Source of the DNA: Sulfitobacter marinus
Lineage (GTDB): Bacteria > Pseudomonadota > Alphaproteobacteria > Rhodobacterales > Rhodobacteraceae
Length of the DNA: 64,000 nt
Direction: 5' to 3'
NCBI RefSeq assembly: GCF_900116285.1
Contig: NZ_FPAJ01000003.1
Location: 434,001-498,000 of the forward strand
The position numbers and the translations under genes were made by a program. Positions 55,256 to 63,982 of the stretch are shown piece after piece. Under the pieces are notes generated by a model. That model was not told where the DNA came from. It saw only the letters and a list, made by a program, of their open reading frames with translations, and did not search any database. How positions within the stretch are numbered: position 1 is the stretch's first letter; the number at the start of each line of letters is the position of its first letter.

Positions 55256-56067
55256 CCTATGCCTTTCCCCCCGGTGGATTGCCGGATCAGTCACAATCAC
55301 CAGAAAGCACGGCGGTATTTACAGACGCCTATGCGGTGATACCCGCGTCAGTGCAGCGCGATATCGTCACCAGCTTTCTGCCCGGATGGACGAATGCGCG
55401 GGTCTGGGTGCTGGCGCGTCCGCTTAGCGGGTTTGCGGAAACATTCGCACAATACGCGCTTGAGCTGGCCCCCGGCGGCGGCAGCGATACGCCCGAACCT
55501 GACCCCGATGCTCAGGCGGTGCTATTTGTGGCCCATGGCACGGCACGTCTGACCATCGGGCAAGACGCCTTTGATCTGATCCCCGGTTCCTATGCCTATC
55601 TGCCACCTGCTGCGAACTGGACACTGTGGAACACTGCCGATGCGCCTTGCGGTATTCACTGGGTACGCAAACGTTATGTCGCAGCCGAGGGGTTGGAACC
55701 ACCGCAAGCATTCGTGACCCACGACAACGACGCGCCCAAAACCGCGATGCCAGATACGAACGACGCTTGGGCCACGCAACGCTTTGTCGATCCATCAGAT
55801 TTGCGCCACGACATGCATGTGAACATAGTGACCTTTCAGCCGGGTGGGCTGATCCCCTTTGCCGAAACCCATGTGATGGAGCACGGATTATACGTGCTGC
55901 AAGGGACCGCGGACTATCTACTGAACCGCGACTGGGTGCCGGTGACCCCGGGCGATTTCATGTGGCTGCGCGCGTTCTGCCCCCAAGCTTGTGTCGCGAC
56001 TGGGAGCGAACCGTTCCGTTATCTTCTGTACAAGGATGTGAACCGCCACATGCCGCTGTCCTTATGA
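55252..56067 (+). CDS. (S)-ureidoglycine aminohydrolase (bicupin)
   Basis: The 271-residue bicupin converts S-ureidoglycine to S-ureidoglycolate and ammonia (UGHY/AllE type). Two cupin halves are visible: about 60-130 (VLFVAHGTARLTIGQDAFDLIPG) and 185-260 (NIVTFQPGGLIPFAETHVMEHGLYVL with metal-binding His/Glu). It overlaps the stop of the PuuE-UraD gene by 4 bases and the allA start by 4 bases. Its substrate must come from an allantoate amidohydrolase encoded elsewhere. Confidence 0.9.
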   Translation: MTYAFPPGGLPDQSQSPESTAVFTDAYAVIPASVQRDIVTSFLPGWTNARVWVLARPLSGFAETFAQYALELAPGGGSDTPEPDPDAQAVLFVAHGTARLTIGQDAFDLIPGSYAYLPPAANWTLWNTADAPCGIHWVRKRYVAAEGLEPPQAFVTHDNDAPKTAMPDTNDAWATQRFVDPSDLRHDMHVNIVTFQPGGLIPFAETHVMEHGLYVLQGTADYLLNRDWVPVTPGDFMWLRAFCPQACVATGSEPFRYLLYKDVNRHMPLSL

Positions 56068-56552
56068 GCCGCGTTATCAAAGCTGAACCACTGACGGCGG
56101 ATGCCTTTGCCCCGTTCGGGGACATTGTGGATGCGTCAGGCGATCCTGACAAAATGATCAACGGCGGGATGTGCGGCCGGTACCACGATATTGCGACGCT
56201 TGATTTCGGACCGGAGGGGCGCGCGGGCATCAGCGTCTTTAACGCCCAAGCGCGCAGTTTGCCCTATACGCTTGACCTTCTCGAACGGCATCCTGACGGA
56301 TCACAAGCATTCATTCCCATGTCGGCAGCCCCGTTCCTAGTCATCGTGGCCCCAGACGAAGGTGATGCTCCGGGTACTCCTCGGGCCTTTCTAACGGCCC
56401 CATATCAGGGCATTAATTTCTTTCGCGGTACGTGGCATGGCGTGCTTACGCCATTGGCAACGCCGGGAATATTTGCTGTGATCGACCGTATCGGAAATAC
56501 GGCAAACCTTGACGAATTCGTGCTGGATCGTCCCTATATGGTCACGACCTAA
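56064..56552 (+). CDS. allA: Ureidoglycolate lyase
   Basis: The 162-residue enzyme splits ureidoglycolate to glyoxylate and urea. The family segments are PLTADAFAPFGDIVD near the N-terminus, AGISVFNAQARSLPYTLDLLERHPDGSQAFIPM in the middle (quoted from separate parts), and YQGINFFRGTWHGVLTPL. The ATG at 56064 overlaps the aminohydrolase stop. It provides the last step and feeds glyoxylate to central metabolism and urea to a urease. Confidence 0.92.
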   Translation: MSRVIKAEPLTADAFAPFGDIVDASGDPDKMINGGMCGRYHDIATLDFGPEGRAGISVFNAQARSLPYTLDLLERHPDGSQAFIPMSAAPFLVIVAPDEGDAPGTPRAFLTAPYQGINFFRGTWHGVLTPLATPGIFAVIDRIGNTANLDEFVLDRPYMVTT

Positions 56553-56609
56553 GGTAGAAAAACACGGACCGCGCAAAATTGCGGCCACTTATCAACGAGG
56601 GAAATACTT

Positions 56610-58034
56610 ATGACTAGTAACGCCATCGGGACGCCAGAACAGCTGCGCGATCCAAATTACACCCCGCCACTCAGCCGTGCCATTCCGCTGGGGATCCAGC
56701 ATGTTCTGGCGATGTTTGTGTCCAATGTGACGCCTGCGATTATTGTTGCGGGGGCCGCCGGTTTCGGATTTGGGTCCAACTCACCTGATTTTCCGGAACT
56801 GCTGTATCTGATCCAGATGTCGATGCTGTTTGCGGGCGTCGCGACCTTGCTGCAGACGTTTACACTTGGGCCCATCGGCGCAGGTCTGCCTATCGTTCAG
56901 GGCACATCGTTCGCCTTCATTCCGATCATGATCCCGCTGGTCGCGGGCAAGGGCGTTGATGGCCTTGCCGCGTTGTTCGGTGGCGTTATCATCGGCGGTA
57001 TCTTCCACGCCTTGTTGGGCTTGTTCATCGGTAAAATCCGCTTTGCCCTGCCACCGCTGGTGACGGGCCTCGTGGTCACAATGATCGGTCTTGCCTTGGT
57101 CAAGGTCGGTATCCAATACGCTGCAGGTGGTGTTCCTGCGATTGGCACGCCGGAATATGGCAGCCTGCTGAATTGGTCTGCCGCGCTGGTGGTGATTGTC
57201 GTTACCTTGGGGATCAAGTTTTTCACCAAGGGCATGCTGTCCATCTCGGCGGTACTGATCGGCCTGATCGTGGGCTACCTTTACGCGCTGGGCGTGGGGA
57301 TGCTGACCGTTGATGCGATTACCGGCTCTTGGGGCCGCTCTGCGTCCTTCGCCCTGCCGAACCCCTTTAAATACGGGTTTGAATTCTCTGCGGCAGCGAT
57401 CATCGGCTTCTGCCTAATGGCCTTCATCTCGGCCATTGAAACCGTGGGCGACGTATCTGGCGTCACCAAAGGTGGCGCGGGTCGCGAGGCAACGGATAAA
57501 GAAATCCAGGGGGCGACCTATGCTGATGGTGTGGGTACTGCCGTTGCAGGCATCTTTGGCGGTCTGCCAAATACCTCGTTCAGCCAGAACGTCGGCCTGA
57601 TCGCGATGACGGGCGTCATGAGCCGCCACGTCGTGACAATCGGTGCCATCTTCCTGATCATCTGCGGCCTTGTGCCCAAGGTAGGCGCGATCATCCGCAC
57701 AATCCCGATCGAGGTTCTGGGCGGCGGCGTGATCGTCATGTTTGGCATGGTGGTCGCGGCAGGTATGTCGATGCTGTCGGACGTAAACTGGAACCGGCGC
57801 AACATGGTGATCTTTGCGATTTCCATCTCCATCGGTCTGGGCTTGCAATTGGAACCGGGTGCTGTTCAACACCTACCAGCAACGCTTAAAATCCTGATGA
57901 CCAGCGGCTTGCTTCCCGCAGCCCTGATCGCCATCGTTCTGAACCTTCTGCTTCCCAACGAGCTGGCCGAGGAATCGACCGAAGAAGTCTCGGGCGGGAT
58001 GTCAGGCAGTTCCAAAGGCAGCTTGCCACACTAA
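56610..58034 (+). CDS. NCS2 family purine (urate/xanthine) permease
   Basis: The 474-residue transporter has about 14 hydrophobic helices and the NCS2 motif FSQNVGLIAMTGVMSRHV, with IEVLGGGVIVMFGMV following. NCS2 proteins are proton or sodium symporters for nucleobases. Location within the urate operon points to urate or xanthine. It begins 57 bases after allA and ends in a hairpin that overlaps repeat copy B. Confidence 0.92.
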   Translation: MTSNAIGTPEQLRDPNYTPPLSRAIPLGIQHVLAMFVSNVTPAIIVAGAAGFGFGSNSPDFPELLYLIQMSMLFAGVATLLQTFTLGPIGAGLPIVQGTSFAFIPIMIPLVAGKGVDGLAALFGGVIIGGIFHALLGLFIGKIRFALPPLVTGLVVTMIGLALVKVGIQYAAGGVPAIGTPEYGSLLNWSAALVVIVVTLGIKFFTKGMLSISAVLIGLIVGYLYALGVGMLTVDAITGSWGRSASFALPNPFKYGFEFSAAAIIGFCLMAFISAIETVGDVSGVTKGGAGREATDKEIQGATYADGVGTAVAGIFGGLPNTSFSQNVGLIAMTGVMSRHVVTIGAIFLIICGLVPKVGAIIRTIPIEVLGGGVIVMFGMVVAAGMSMLSDVNWNRRNMVIFAISISIGLGLQLEPGAVQHLPATLKILMTSGLLPAALIAIVLNLLLPNELAEESTEEVSGGMSGSSKGSLPH

Positions 58035-58040
58035 GAAACC

Positions 58041-58072
58041 AGCCAGAGGGGCCCCTGTCTTCTCTGGCTCTT
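58041..58072 (+). terminator. Hairpin after the permease gene
   Basis: AGCCAGAG (58041-58048) pairs with CTCTGGCT (58062-58069) with an inner GGGCCCC, followed by CTTAAT. It may reduce expression of puuD relative to upstream genes. Its right arm is part of repeat copy B. Confidence 0.5.
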
Positions 58073-58090
58073 AATATCCCCGCCGGAGGC
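58059..58090 (-). repeat. Intergenic repeat family 1, copy B
   Basis: On the minus strand it reads CCTCCGGCGGGGATATT and then AGCCAGAGAAG, closely matching copy A at 49454-49485. It lies between the permease and puuD. Confidence 0.6.
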
Positions 58091-58156
58091 ATCCGCGTTC
58101 TCGACCACGCGCGTCCCCGGCGGCCCTATTACGATTATCAACGCAAGGACCCCGAA

Positions 58157-59380
58157 ATGTACGATATGGCCGCCATGGGCGCTTGGATTGAATTTGCTGT
58201 CCGCTGGGTGCATGTCATCACGGCCATCGCGTGGATCGGGTCCTCATTTTATTTTATTGCTCTTGATCTGGGGCTGCACCGGGACCGGAATTTGAAATCC
58301 GGCGCGGATGGAGAGGAATGGCAGGTGCACGGCGGTGGGTTCTACCACGTGCAAAAATACCTCGTCGCCCCGGCGCAGATGCCCGATGATCTGGTCTGGT
58401 TCAAATGGGAAAGCTATTCAACATGGCTCTCGGGCTTCGCGCTGCTGATCCTCGTCTACTATCTGGGCGCTGAATTTTACCTTGTCGATCCGGCGGTGGC
58501 CGATCTGGCCATTTGGCAAGCGGTGGGCATTTCGATGCTGTCGCTCGCATTCGGCTGGATCGTCTATGACCTGATCTGCAAAAGCAAATTCGGCGATAAT
58601 AACACCCGGCTGATGATCGGCCTCTATGTGATCCTTGTCGGAATGGCGTATTTCTACACTTCGGTGTTTTCCGGCCGTGCCGCGCTGCTGCATCTGGGGG
58701 CGTTTACCGCCACGATCATGTCGGCCAATGTGTTTTTCATCATCATGCCGAACCAGCGTATCGTTGTGGCCGATCTCAAGGCCGGACGTACGCCGGACGC
58801 GAAATACGGCAAGATCGCCAAGCAACGCAGCACGCATAACAACTACCTCACGCTGCCGGTGATTTTCTTGATGCTGTCCAATCACTACCCGCTGGCCTTC
58901 GCGTCTGAAATGAACTGGCTGATCGCAGCGTTGGTGTTTTTGATGGGCGTAACGATCCGTCATTATTTCAACAGCCTGCATTCACGCGCAGGCAATCCCA
59001 CATGGACATGGCTGGCCACAGCGCTGTTGTTCATCACGATCATATGGCTGTCCACAGCCCCCATGTTCCGCATCACTGAACCCGAGGAAGCATCAGGTCC
59101 TGCGCTGCGCTTTGCCGCCGCTGAGGGGTTTGACGAAGTTCATGACATTGTAATGGGTCGGTGCAGCATGTGCCACGCGGCAGAGCCGTCTTGGGATGGT
59201 CTACTTTGGGCCCCCAAAGGTGTGCGTCTTGAGACGGAACACCAGATCGCCAAAGCGGCAAAACAGATATATCTGCAAGCGGGCGTGACCCATGCGATGC
59301 CTCCCGCAAACCTGAGCTATATGCGCGCCGAAGAACGTGCGCAGATCGTTGCGTGGTATCAGGCGGCAATGCGCCCGTAG
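58157..59380 (+). CDS. puuD: Urate hydroxylase PuuD (membrane urate oxidase with cytochrome c domain)
   Basis: The 407-residue integral membrane enzyme oxidises urate to 5-hydroxyisourate and passes electrons to the respiratory chain. The N-terminal part (about 1-310) has eight or so helices with WVHVITAIAWIGSSFYFIALD, GGGFYHVQKYLVAP and HNNYLTLPVIFLML motifs. The C-terminal part is a cytochrome c domain with the heme motif CSMCH near residue 336 and a probable axial Met in AMPPANLSYM. It replaces a soluble uricase in this locus. Confidence 0.95.
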   Translation: MYDMAAMGAWIEFAVRWVHVITAIAWIGSSFYFIALDLGLHRDRNLKSGADGEEWQVHGGGFYHVQKYLVAPAQMPDDLVWFKWESYSTWLSGFALLILVYYLGAEFYLVDPAVADLAIWQAVGISMLSLAFGWIVYDLICKSKFGDNNTRLMIGLYVILVGMAYFYTSVFSGRAALLHLGAFTATIMSANVFFIIMPNQRIVVADLKAGRTPDAKYGKIAKQRSTHNNYLTLPVIFLMLSNHYPLAFASEMNWLIAALVFLMGVTIRHYFNSLHSRAGNPTWTWLATALLFITIIWLSTAPMFRITEPEEASGPALRFAAAEGFDEVHDIVMGRCSMCHAAEPSWDGLLWAPKGVRLETEHQIAKAAKQIYLQAGVTHAMPPANLSYMRAEERAQIVAWYQAAMRP

Positions 59381-59396
59381 GGTGGGTGACAACCCA
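59377..59396 (+). repeat. Intergenic repeat family 2, partial copy
   Basis: GTAGGGTGGGT followed by GACAACCCA can form a short hairpin and matches the left part of the 26121-26172 copy. It includes the puuD stop codon TAG. Confidence 0.5.
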
Positions 59397-59452
59397 TGCT
59401 GGCCTCCTTTGCCACTTTCAGAATCGCGTGCGACTATGCTAGTTCTAGCGTT

Positions 59453-61294
59453 ATGGCACACCCAAACCCCAATATACGCGATGTAGCACCGGTAATCCGG
59501 CAGCTTGATGAATCGGCAATCAATCGCATCGCAGCGGGCGAGGTGGTCGAACGCCCTGCCTCGGCGGTCAAGGAACTGGTCGAGAACGCCATCGATGCGG
59601 GCGCGCGTCAGATCACTGTGGAATATGCCGATGGCGGCAAGACGCTGATCCGCGTGACCGATGATGGCTGCGGCATTGCGGCGGGGGATTTAACCCTTGC
59701 CCTGTCCCGCCACGCGACCTCCAAAATCGACGGCTCGGACCTGTTGAACATCCACACCTTCGGATTCCGGGGCGAGGCATTGCCCTCGCTGGGTGCTGTG
59801 GGCCGTTTGACCATCACCAGCCGCGTTGCGGGCCAAGACGGGGCCGAAATTACGGTGAATGGTGGGCAAACCGGCCCCGTTCGCCCCGCCGCGCTGAACG
59901 GGGGCACTGTCGTCACCCTGTGCGATTTGTTTTTCGCCACACCCGCGCGATTGAAATTCCTGCGCACCGACCGGGCCGAGGCGCAGGCCATTGCCGACAT
60001 CATCAAACGTCTGGCCATGGCCGAACCGTTCGTGCGTTTCACGTTACGCGATGTGTCAGGCGACAGGCCGGGCCGCGAAGTCTTTCGTGCCGAGGCCGAG
60101 CAAGGCGATATGTTTGCCGCACTTCATGGGCGTCTGGCGCAGGTCTTGGGGCGCGAGTTCGCCGATAATTCCCTGCCCATTGATGCGGAACGCGAGGGGC
60201 TGCATCTGACCGGCTTTACTGCATTGCCCACCTATTCGCGCGGCACTGCGGTGGCGCAGTATCTGTTCGTGAACGGACGTCCGGTGCGGGACAAGCTGCT
60301 GGTCGGCGCTTTGCGCGGGGCGTATTTTGATTTTCTCAGCCGCGACCGGCATCCGGCGGCGGCGCTGTTTATCGATTGTGATCCCACGTTGGTGGATGTG
60401 AATGTGCACCCCGCTAAATCAGAGGTACGTTTTCGCGATCCCGGCCTTGCGCGCGGGTTGATCGTATCGGCCCTTCGCCATGCCTTGGCAGAGGCAGGGC
60501 ACCGCGCGTCGACCACCGTGGCAGATGCGACATTGGGGGCAATGCGGCCCGAGCAAACAGGCGCGCGTGTCTATCAGATGGACCGGCCTTCGCTGGGCGC
60601 GCGCACCGCGGCATATCAGGCGCAATCCCCCGGATTTGCTGAGACTGCCGGCATGTGGGGCAGGGTGGAAGCGCCAGCGGACCCCGTGACCGAAGAACCG
60701 CAAGAGCCCCCCGATTATCCGCTGGGCACGGCGCGTGGTCAGGTGCATGAAAACTACATCATCGCCCAAACCGCGACGGGCATGGTCATCGTCGATCAAC
60801 ACGCGGCGCATGAACGTTTGGTCTATGAAAAACTGAAACGGCAGATGGCCGAAAACGGCGTCGCCGCACAGGCGTTGCTGATCCCCGAGATTGTTGATTT
60901 GTCGGCATCGGATTGCGCGCGTCTGCTGGATATCACGGAGGAACTGGCCAAGCTGGGCCTGAGCATCGAGGCCTTTGGCGGCAGCGCCATCGCTGTGCGC
61001 GAAACCCCCGCGATCCTAGGTACGGTGGATGCCAAGGCGATGATCCTCGACGTATTAGATGAACTTGCCGATCAAAACGAAAGCAACACGGTTCAGGCCC
61101 GGATCGAGGCGATCCTAAGCCGTGTGGCCTGTCACGGGTCGATCCGGTCGGGTCGCTGGATGCGCGGCGAAGAGATGAACGCGCTGCTGCGAGAGATGGA
61201 AGCAACCCCGCATTCCGGCCAATGCAATCACGGGCGGCCCACCTATGTGGAGCTGAAGCTGAGCGATATTGAACGGTTGTTCGGGCGCACATGA
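59453..61294 (+). CDS. mutL: DNA mismatch repair protein MutL
   Basis: The 613-residue protein has the N-terminal GHKL ATPase (NAIDAGA, DDGCGI, TFGFRGEALPS) and the C-terminal dimerisation domain. The motif DQHAAHERLVYE fits the DQHA(x)2E(x)4E endonuclease signature, so this MutL is expected to nick DNA itself. This suits alphaproteobacteria that lack MutH. The ATG at 59453 is used because the family starts soon after; the ATG at 59396 lies in the repeat. It overlaps rmuC by 4 bases. Confidence 0.96.
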   Translation: MAHPNPNIRDVAPVIRQLDESAINRIAAGEVVERPASAVKELVENAIDAGARQITVEYADGGKTLIRVTDDGCGIAAGDLTLALSRHATSKIDGSDLLNIHTFGFRGEALPSLGAVGRLTITSRVAGQDGAEITVNGGQTGPVRPAALNGGTVVTLCDLFFATPARLKFLRTDRAEAQAIADIIKRLAMAEPFVRFTLRDVSGDRPGREVFRAEAEQGDMFAALHGRLAQVLGREFADNSLPIDAEREGLHLTGFTALPTYSRGTAVAQYLFVNGRPVRDKLLVGALRGAYFDFLSRDRHPAAALFIDCDPTLVDVNVHPAKSEVRFRDPGLARGLIVSALRHALAEAGHRASTTVADATLGAMRPEQTGARVYQMDRPSLGARTAAYQAQSPGFAETAGMWGRVEAPADPVTEEPQEPPDYPLGTARGQVHENYIIAQTATGMVIVDQHAAHERLVYEKLKRQMAENGVAAQALLIPEIVDLSASDCARLLDITEELAKLGLSIEAFGGSAIAVRETPAILGTVDAKAMILDVLDELADQNESNTVQARIEAILSRVACHGSIRSGRWMRGEEMNALLREMEATPHSGQCNHGRPTYVELKLSDIERLFGRT

Positions 61295-62538
61295 TCCAGA
61301 TCGGCGCACAGAGCTACGCGTTAGATGATCCGCGCGTTTTGATGGTAATTGGGGCGGCAACGCTTGGCGTGTTGGTTCTGATCCTGCTCATCATGGCCGT
61401 GCGCGCAGCGGGTAGGTCGGCGCGCATGGTCGAACCTTTGGCGCGGCAGATGCAGGCCATGGGCGGCCACGTGCAGCAGCTTGGCATGGGGCAGGAACAA
61501 TTGCGCGGCGGCTTGCAAACGGTGTCGGATACACAGGCAAATGCGCAAACCCAAATGGTGCAAAGCATTGAGGCACGGATGGCCCATGTGCAGCAGCAGA
61601 TGCAGGACCGGCTGGCGGAAAACGCCGCGCGGTCGGCCCGCAGTCTGGCGGAAATGCAGGAACGTATGGCCGAAACCCTGCATGGGTCATCCAAGCAAAC
61701 CACGACAAGTTTGACCCAGCTGCAAGAACGGCTGGCCGCGATCGACAAGGCGCAGGACAACATTACCAAACTGTCCGGTGATGTGCTGTCGCTCCAAGAC
61801 ATTCTGAGCAACAAACAGACGCGCGGGGCGTTTGGGGAAATTCAGCTGAACGATATCGTGTCCAAGGCCTTGCCAAGCGACAGCTATACGATGCAAGCGA
61901 CGCTTTCATCGGGCAAGCGTGCCGATTGCCTGATCCATCTGCCAAACCCGCCCGGCCCCATCGTGATCGACAGCAAATTCCCGCTGGAAGCCTATGAGGC
62001 CTTGCGCAAAGCCAAGTCGGATTACGAGGTCAAAGACGCAGCGCGGGCGATGCGGGTTGCCGTCAAAACGCATATCAACGCGATCAGCAGCAAGTATATC
62101 ATCGAAGGCGAAACCGCTGATGGCGCGCTGATGTTTCTGCCGTCCGAGGCCGTCTATGCCGAGTTGCATGCGAATTTCCCCGATCTGGTACGTGAAGGCT
62201 TTGCCTCGCGAGTCTGGATCGTGTCGCCGACCACCTGCATGGCGACGCTGAACACGATGCGGGCCATCCTGAAAGATGCGCGTATGCGTGAACAGGCGGG
62301 TGCCATTCGCAAAACGTTGAAAATGCTGCATCGCGACGTCGAGATTGTCGTGGAACGCGTTGGCAAGCTGAACACACATTTCGGGCAAGCACGGGCCGAC
62401 CTGGAAGGGTTGGGAACTGCGGCGGAACGTGCTGGCAAGCGTGCCGCCCGCTTGGATAACTTTGATTTTGAAGAAGTTTCCGAACAGGACAGCACGATTG
62501 TGCCATTAGCCAAGCCAGGCCACGATGGTGCGCCCTAG
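61291..62538 (+). CDS. rmuC: DNA recombination protein RmuC
   Basis: The 415-residue protein has one N-terminal transmembrane helix (LGVLVLILLIMAV), a long coiled-coil region (about 45-160, rich in QxxMQxR), and the RmuC nuclease-like domain with GAFGEIQLNDIV, PIVIDSKFPLEAYEAL and SPTTCMATLNTMRAI. RmuC limits inversions at short inverted repeats and is placed in the PD-(D/E)XK superfamily. It is translationally coupled to mutL (ATGA), a functional pairing of two genome-stability genes. Confidence 0.94.
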   Translation: MIQIGAQSYALDDPRVLMVIGAATLGVLVLILLIMAVRAAGRSARMVEPLARQMQAMGGHVQQLGMGQEQLRGGLQTVSDTQANAQTQMVQSIEARMAHVQQQMQDRLAENAARSARSLAEMQERMAETLHGSSKQTTTSLTQLQERLAAIDKAQDNITKLSGDVLSLQDILSNKQTRGAFGEIQLNDIVSKALPSDSYTMQATLSSGKRADCLIHLPNPPGPIVIDSKFPLEAYEALRKAKSDYEVKDAARAMRVAVKTHINAISSKYIIEGETADGALMFLPSEAVYAELHANFPDLVREGFASRVWIVSPTTCMATLNTMRAILKDARMREQAGAIRKTLKMLHRDVEIVVERVGKLNTHFGQARADLEGLGTAAERAGKRAARLDNFDFEEVSEQDSTIVPLAKPGHDGAP

Positions 62539-62662
62539 CTTTGTGTTGGCCCCTTTATAAGGATATCCATTAATATAATTGAGCGGGAATCCATTTATGT
62601 GTTGGCCTTGGTCTTTTTCGGACTACATGCACGTTACCTAATATATTGGATTTTGCCTCATC

Positions 62663-63982
62663 ATGCCGTTTGAAGCCATCGACCCGCCACGCCACGGCAC
62701 CCTGACACGACCACGTAAAATCGCTGTTATCGGTGCCGGGATTTCCGGGATGGGGGCGGCGCATATGTTGGCAGATGATCATCACGTCACGATCTTTGAG
62801 ACCGAAGCACGGCTGGGCGGTCATGCGCGCACAAAGATGGCTGGTAAAAATGGCGATCAGCCTGTCGATACCGGCTTTATCGTCTTTAACTATGCCAATT
62901 ATCCGCATCTGGCCGCGCTGTTTGACGAACTGGATGTGCCTGTTGTGAAATCCAACATGAGCTTTGGCGCGTCGATTGATGGCGGGCGGCTTGAATATGC
63001 GCTGACGACAATGGACGCGATCTTTGCGCAGCGCCGTAATCTGGCTAATCCTAAATTCCTGCGCATGCTCAGCGATATTTTGCGGTTCAACAACAGCGCC
63101 ACCAAGATTGCCCAAGACCGGTCTTTGACCATCGATGGGTTTTTGAATGCACTGCGCGCAGGTCCTTATTTCCGCAAATACTACCTTGCGCCCTTGTCCG
63201 GTGCGATCTGGTCAACGCCGGTTGAAAAGATCATGGATTTCCCGGCCTATTCGATGATCGACTTCTTTGAAAATCATGCATTGCTTAGCCACACAGGCCA
63301 GCACCAATGGTACACCGTAAAGGGCGGATCGCATGAATATGTTAGCCGTTTGGGCGCGTCCCTCACCGCTAAGGGTGTCGATATCCGCCTAAGCGCCGCT
63401 GTGCAGTCCGTGCGCCGCACTCCCACCGGGGTCGAGGTGAAATCGAACGGTGGCGATTGGGAAGCCTTTGACGAGGTGGTATTCGCAACCCATTCCGATG
63501 ACACATTGGCCATGCTGTCCGACCCAAGCACGCAAGAAAACGCGGCACTGGGTGCGATCAAATATCAACCCAATGATATCGTGCTGCATGCAGATACCAG
63601 CATCATGCCAAAGCGCCGCAAAACTTGGGCGTCATGGGTCTATTGCGAGGATAAGGGCCAACAATCGGACCGAATTGACCTGACCTATTGGATGAATTCC
63701 CTGCAACCGATCCCCATGGATGATTTACATTTTGTGACCTTGAATACCAAACGCCTGATCCGCGAAGAGTTGATCTATGATCAGGTTACCCTGCGCCACC
63801 CGGTTTATGATATTGCAGCCCTAAACGCCCAAGAGCAGGTGCGCGGCTTCAACGGGACGAACAACACATGGTTCTGCGGGGCATGGATGAAAAACGGTTT
63901 TCACGAGGATGGACTCTCGAGCGCGGTCGATGTCGTGCGCGCGATCCGCGGCGAGGTTCAGGTGCCGCTGGCGGCAGAGTGA
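62663..63982 (+). CDS. FAD-dependent amine-oxidase-like oxidoreductase
   Basis: The 439-residue flavoprotein has the N-terminal motif KIAVIGAGISGMGAAHML (19-36), the ARLGGHARTK loop (49-58) of the monoamine-oxidase/phytoene-desaturase fold, and a C-terminal NNTWFCGAWMKNGFHEDGLSS. Proteins like this commonly precede a DUF1365 gene and a cyclopropane fatty-acid synthase-like methyltransferase, in a cluster that modifies membrane lipids. The substrate is not known. The 125-base upstream region is AT-rich around the likely promoter. Confidence 0.87.
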   Translation: MPFEAIDPPRHGTLTRPRKIAVIGAGISGMGAAHMLADDHHVTIFETEARLGGHARTKMAGKNGDQPVDTGFIVFNYANYPHLAALFDELDVPVVKSNMSFGASIDGGRLEYALTTMDAIFAQRRNLANPKFLRMLSDILRFNNSATKIAQDRSLTIDGFLNALRAGPYFRKYYLAPLSGAIWSTPVEKIMDFPAYSMIDFFENHALLSHTGQHQWYTVKGGSHEYVSRLGASLTAKGVDIRLSAAVQSVRRTPTGVEVKSNGGDWEAFDEVVFATHSDDTLAMLSDPSTQENAALGAIKYQPNDIVLHADTSIMPKRRKTWASWVYCEDKGQQSDRIDLTYWMNSLQPIPMDDLHFVTLNTKRLIREELIYDQVTLRHPVYDIAALNAQEQVRGFNGTNNTWFCGAWMKNGFHEDGLSSAVDVVRAIRGEVQVPLAAE

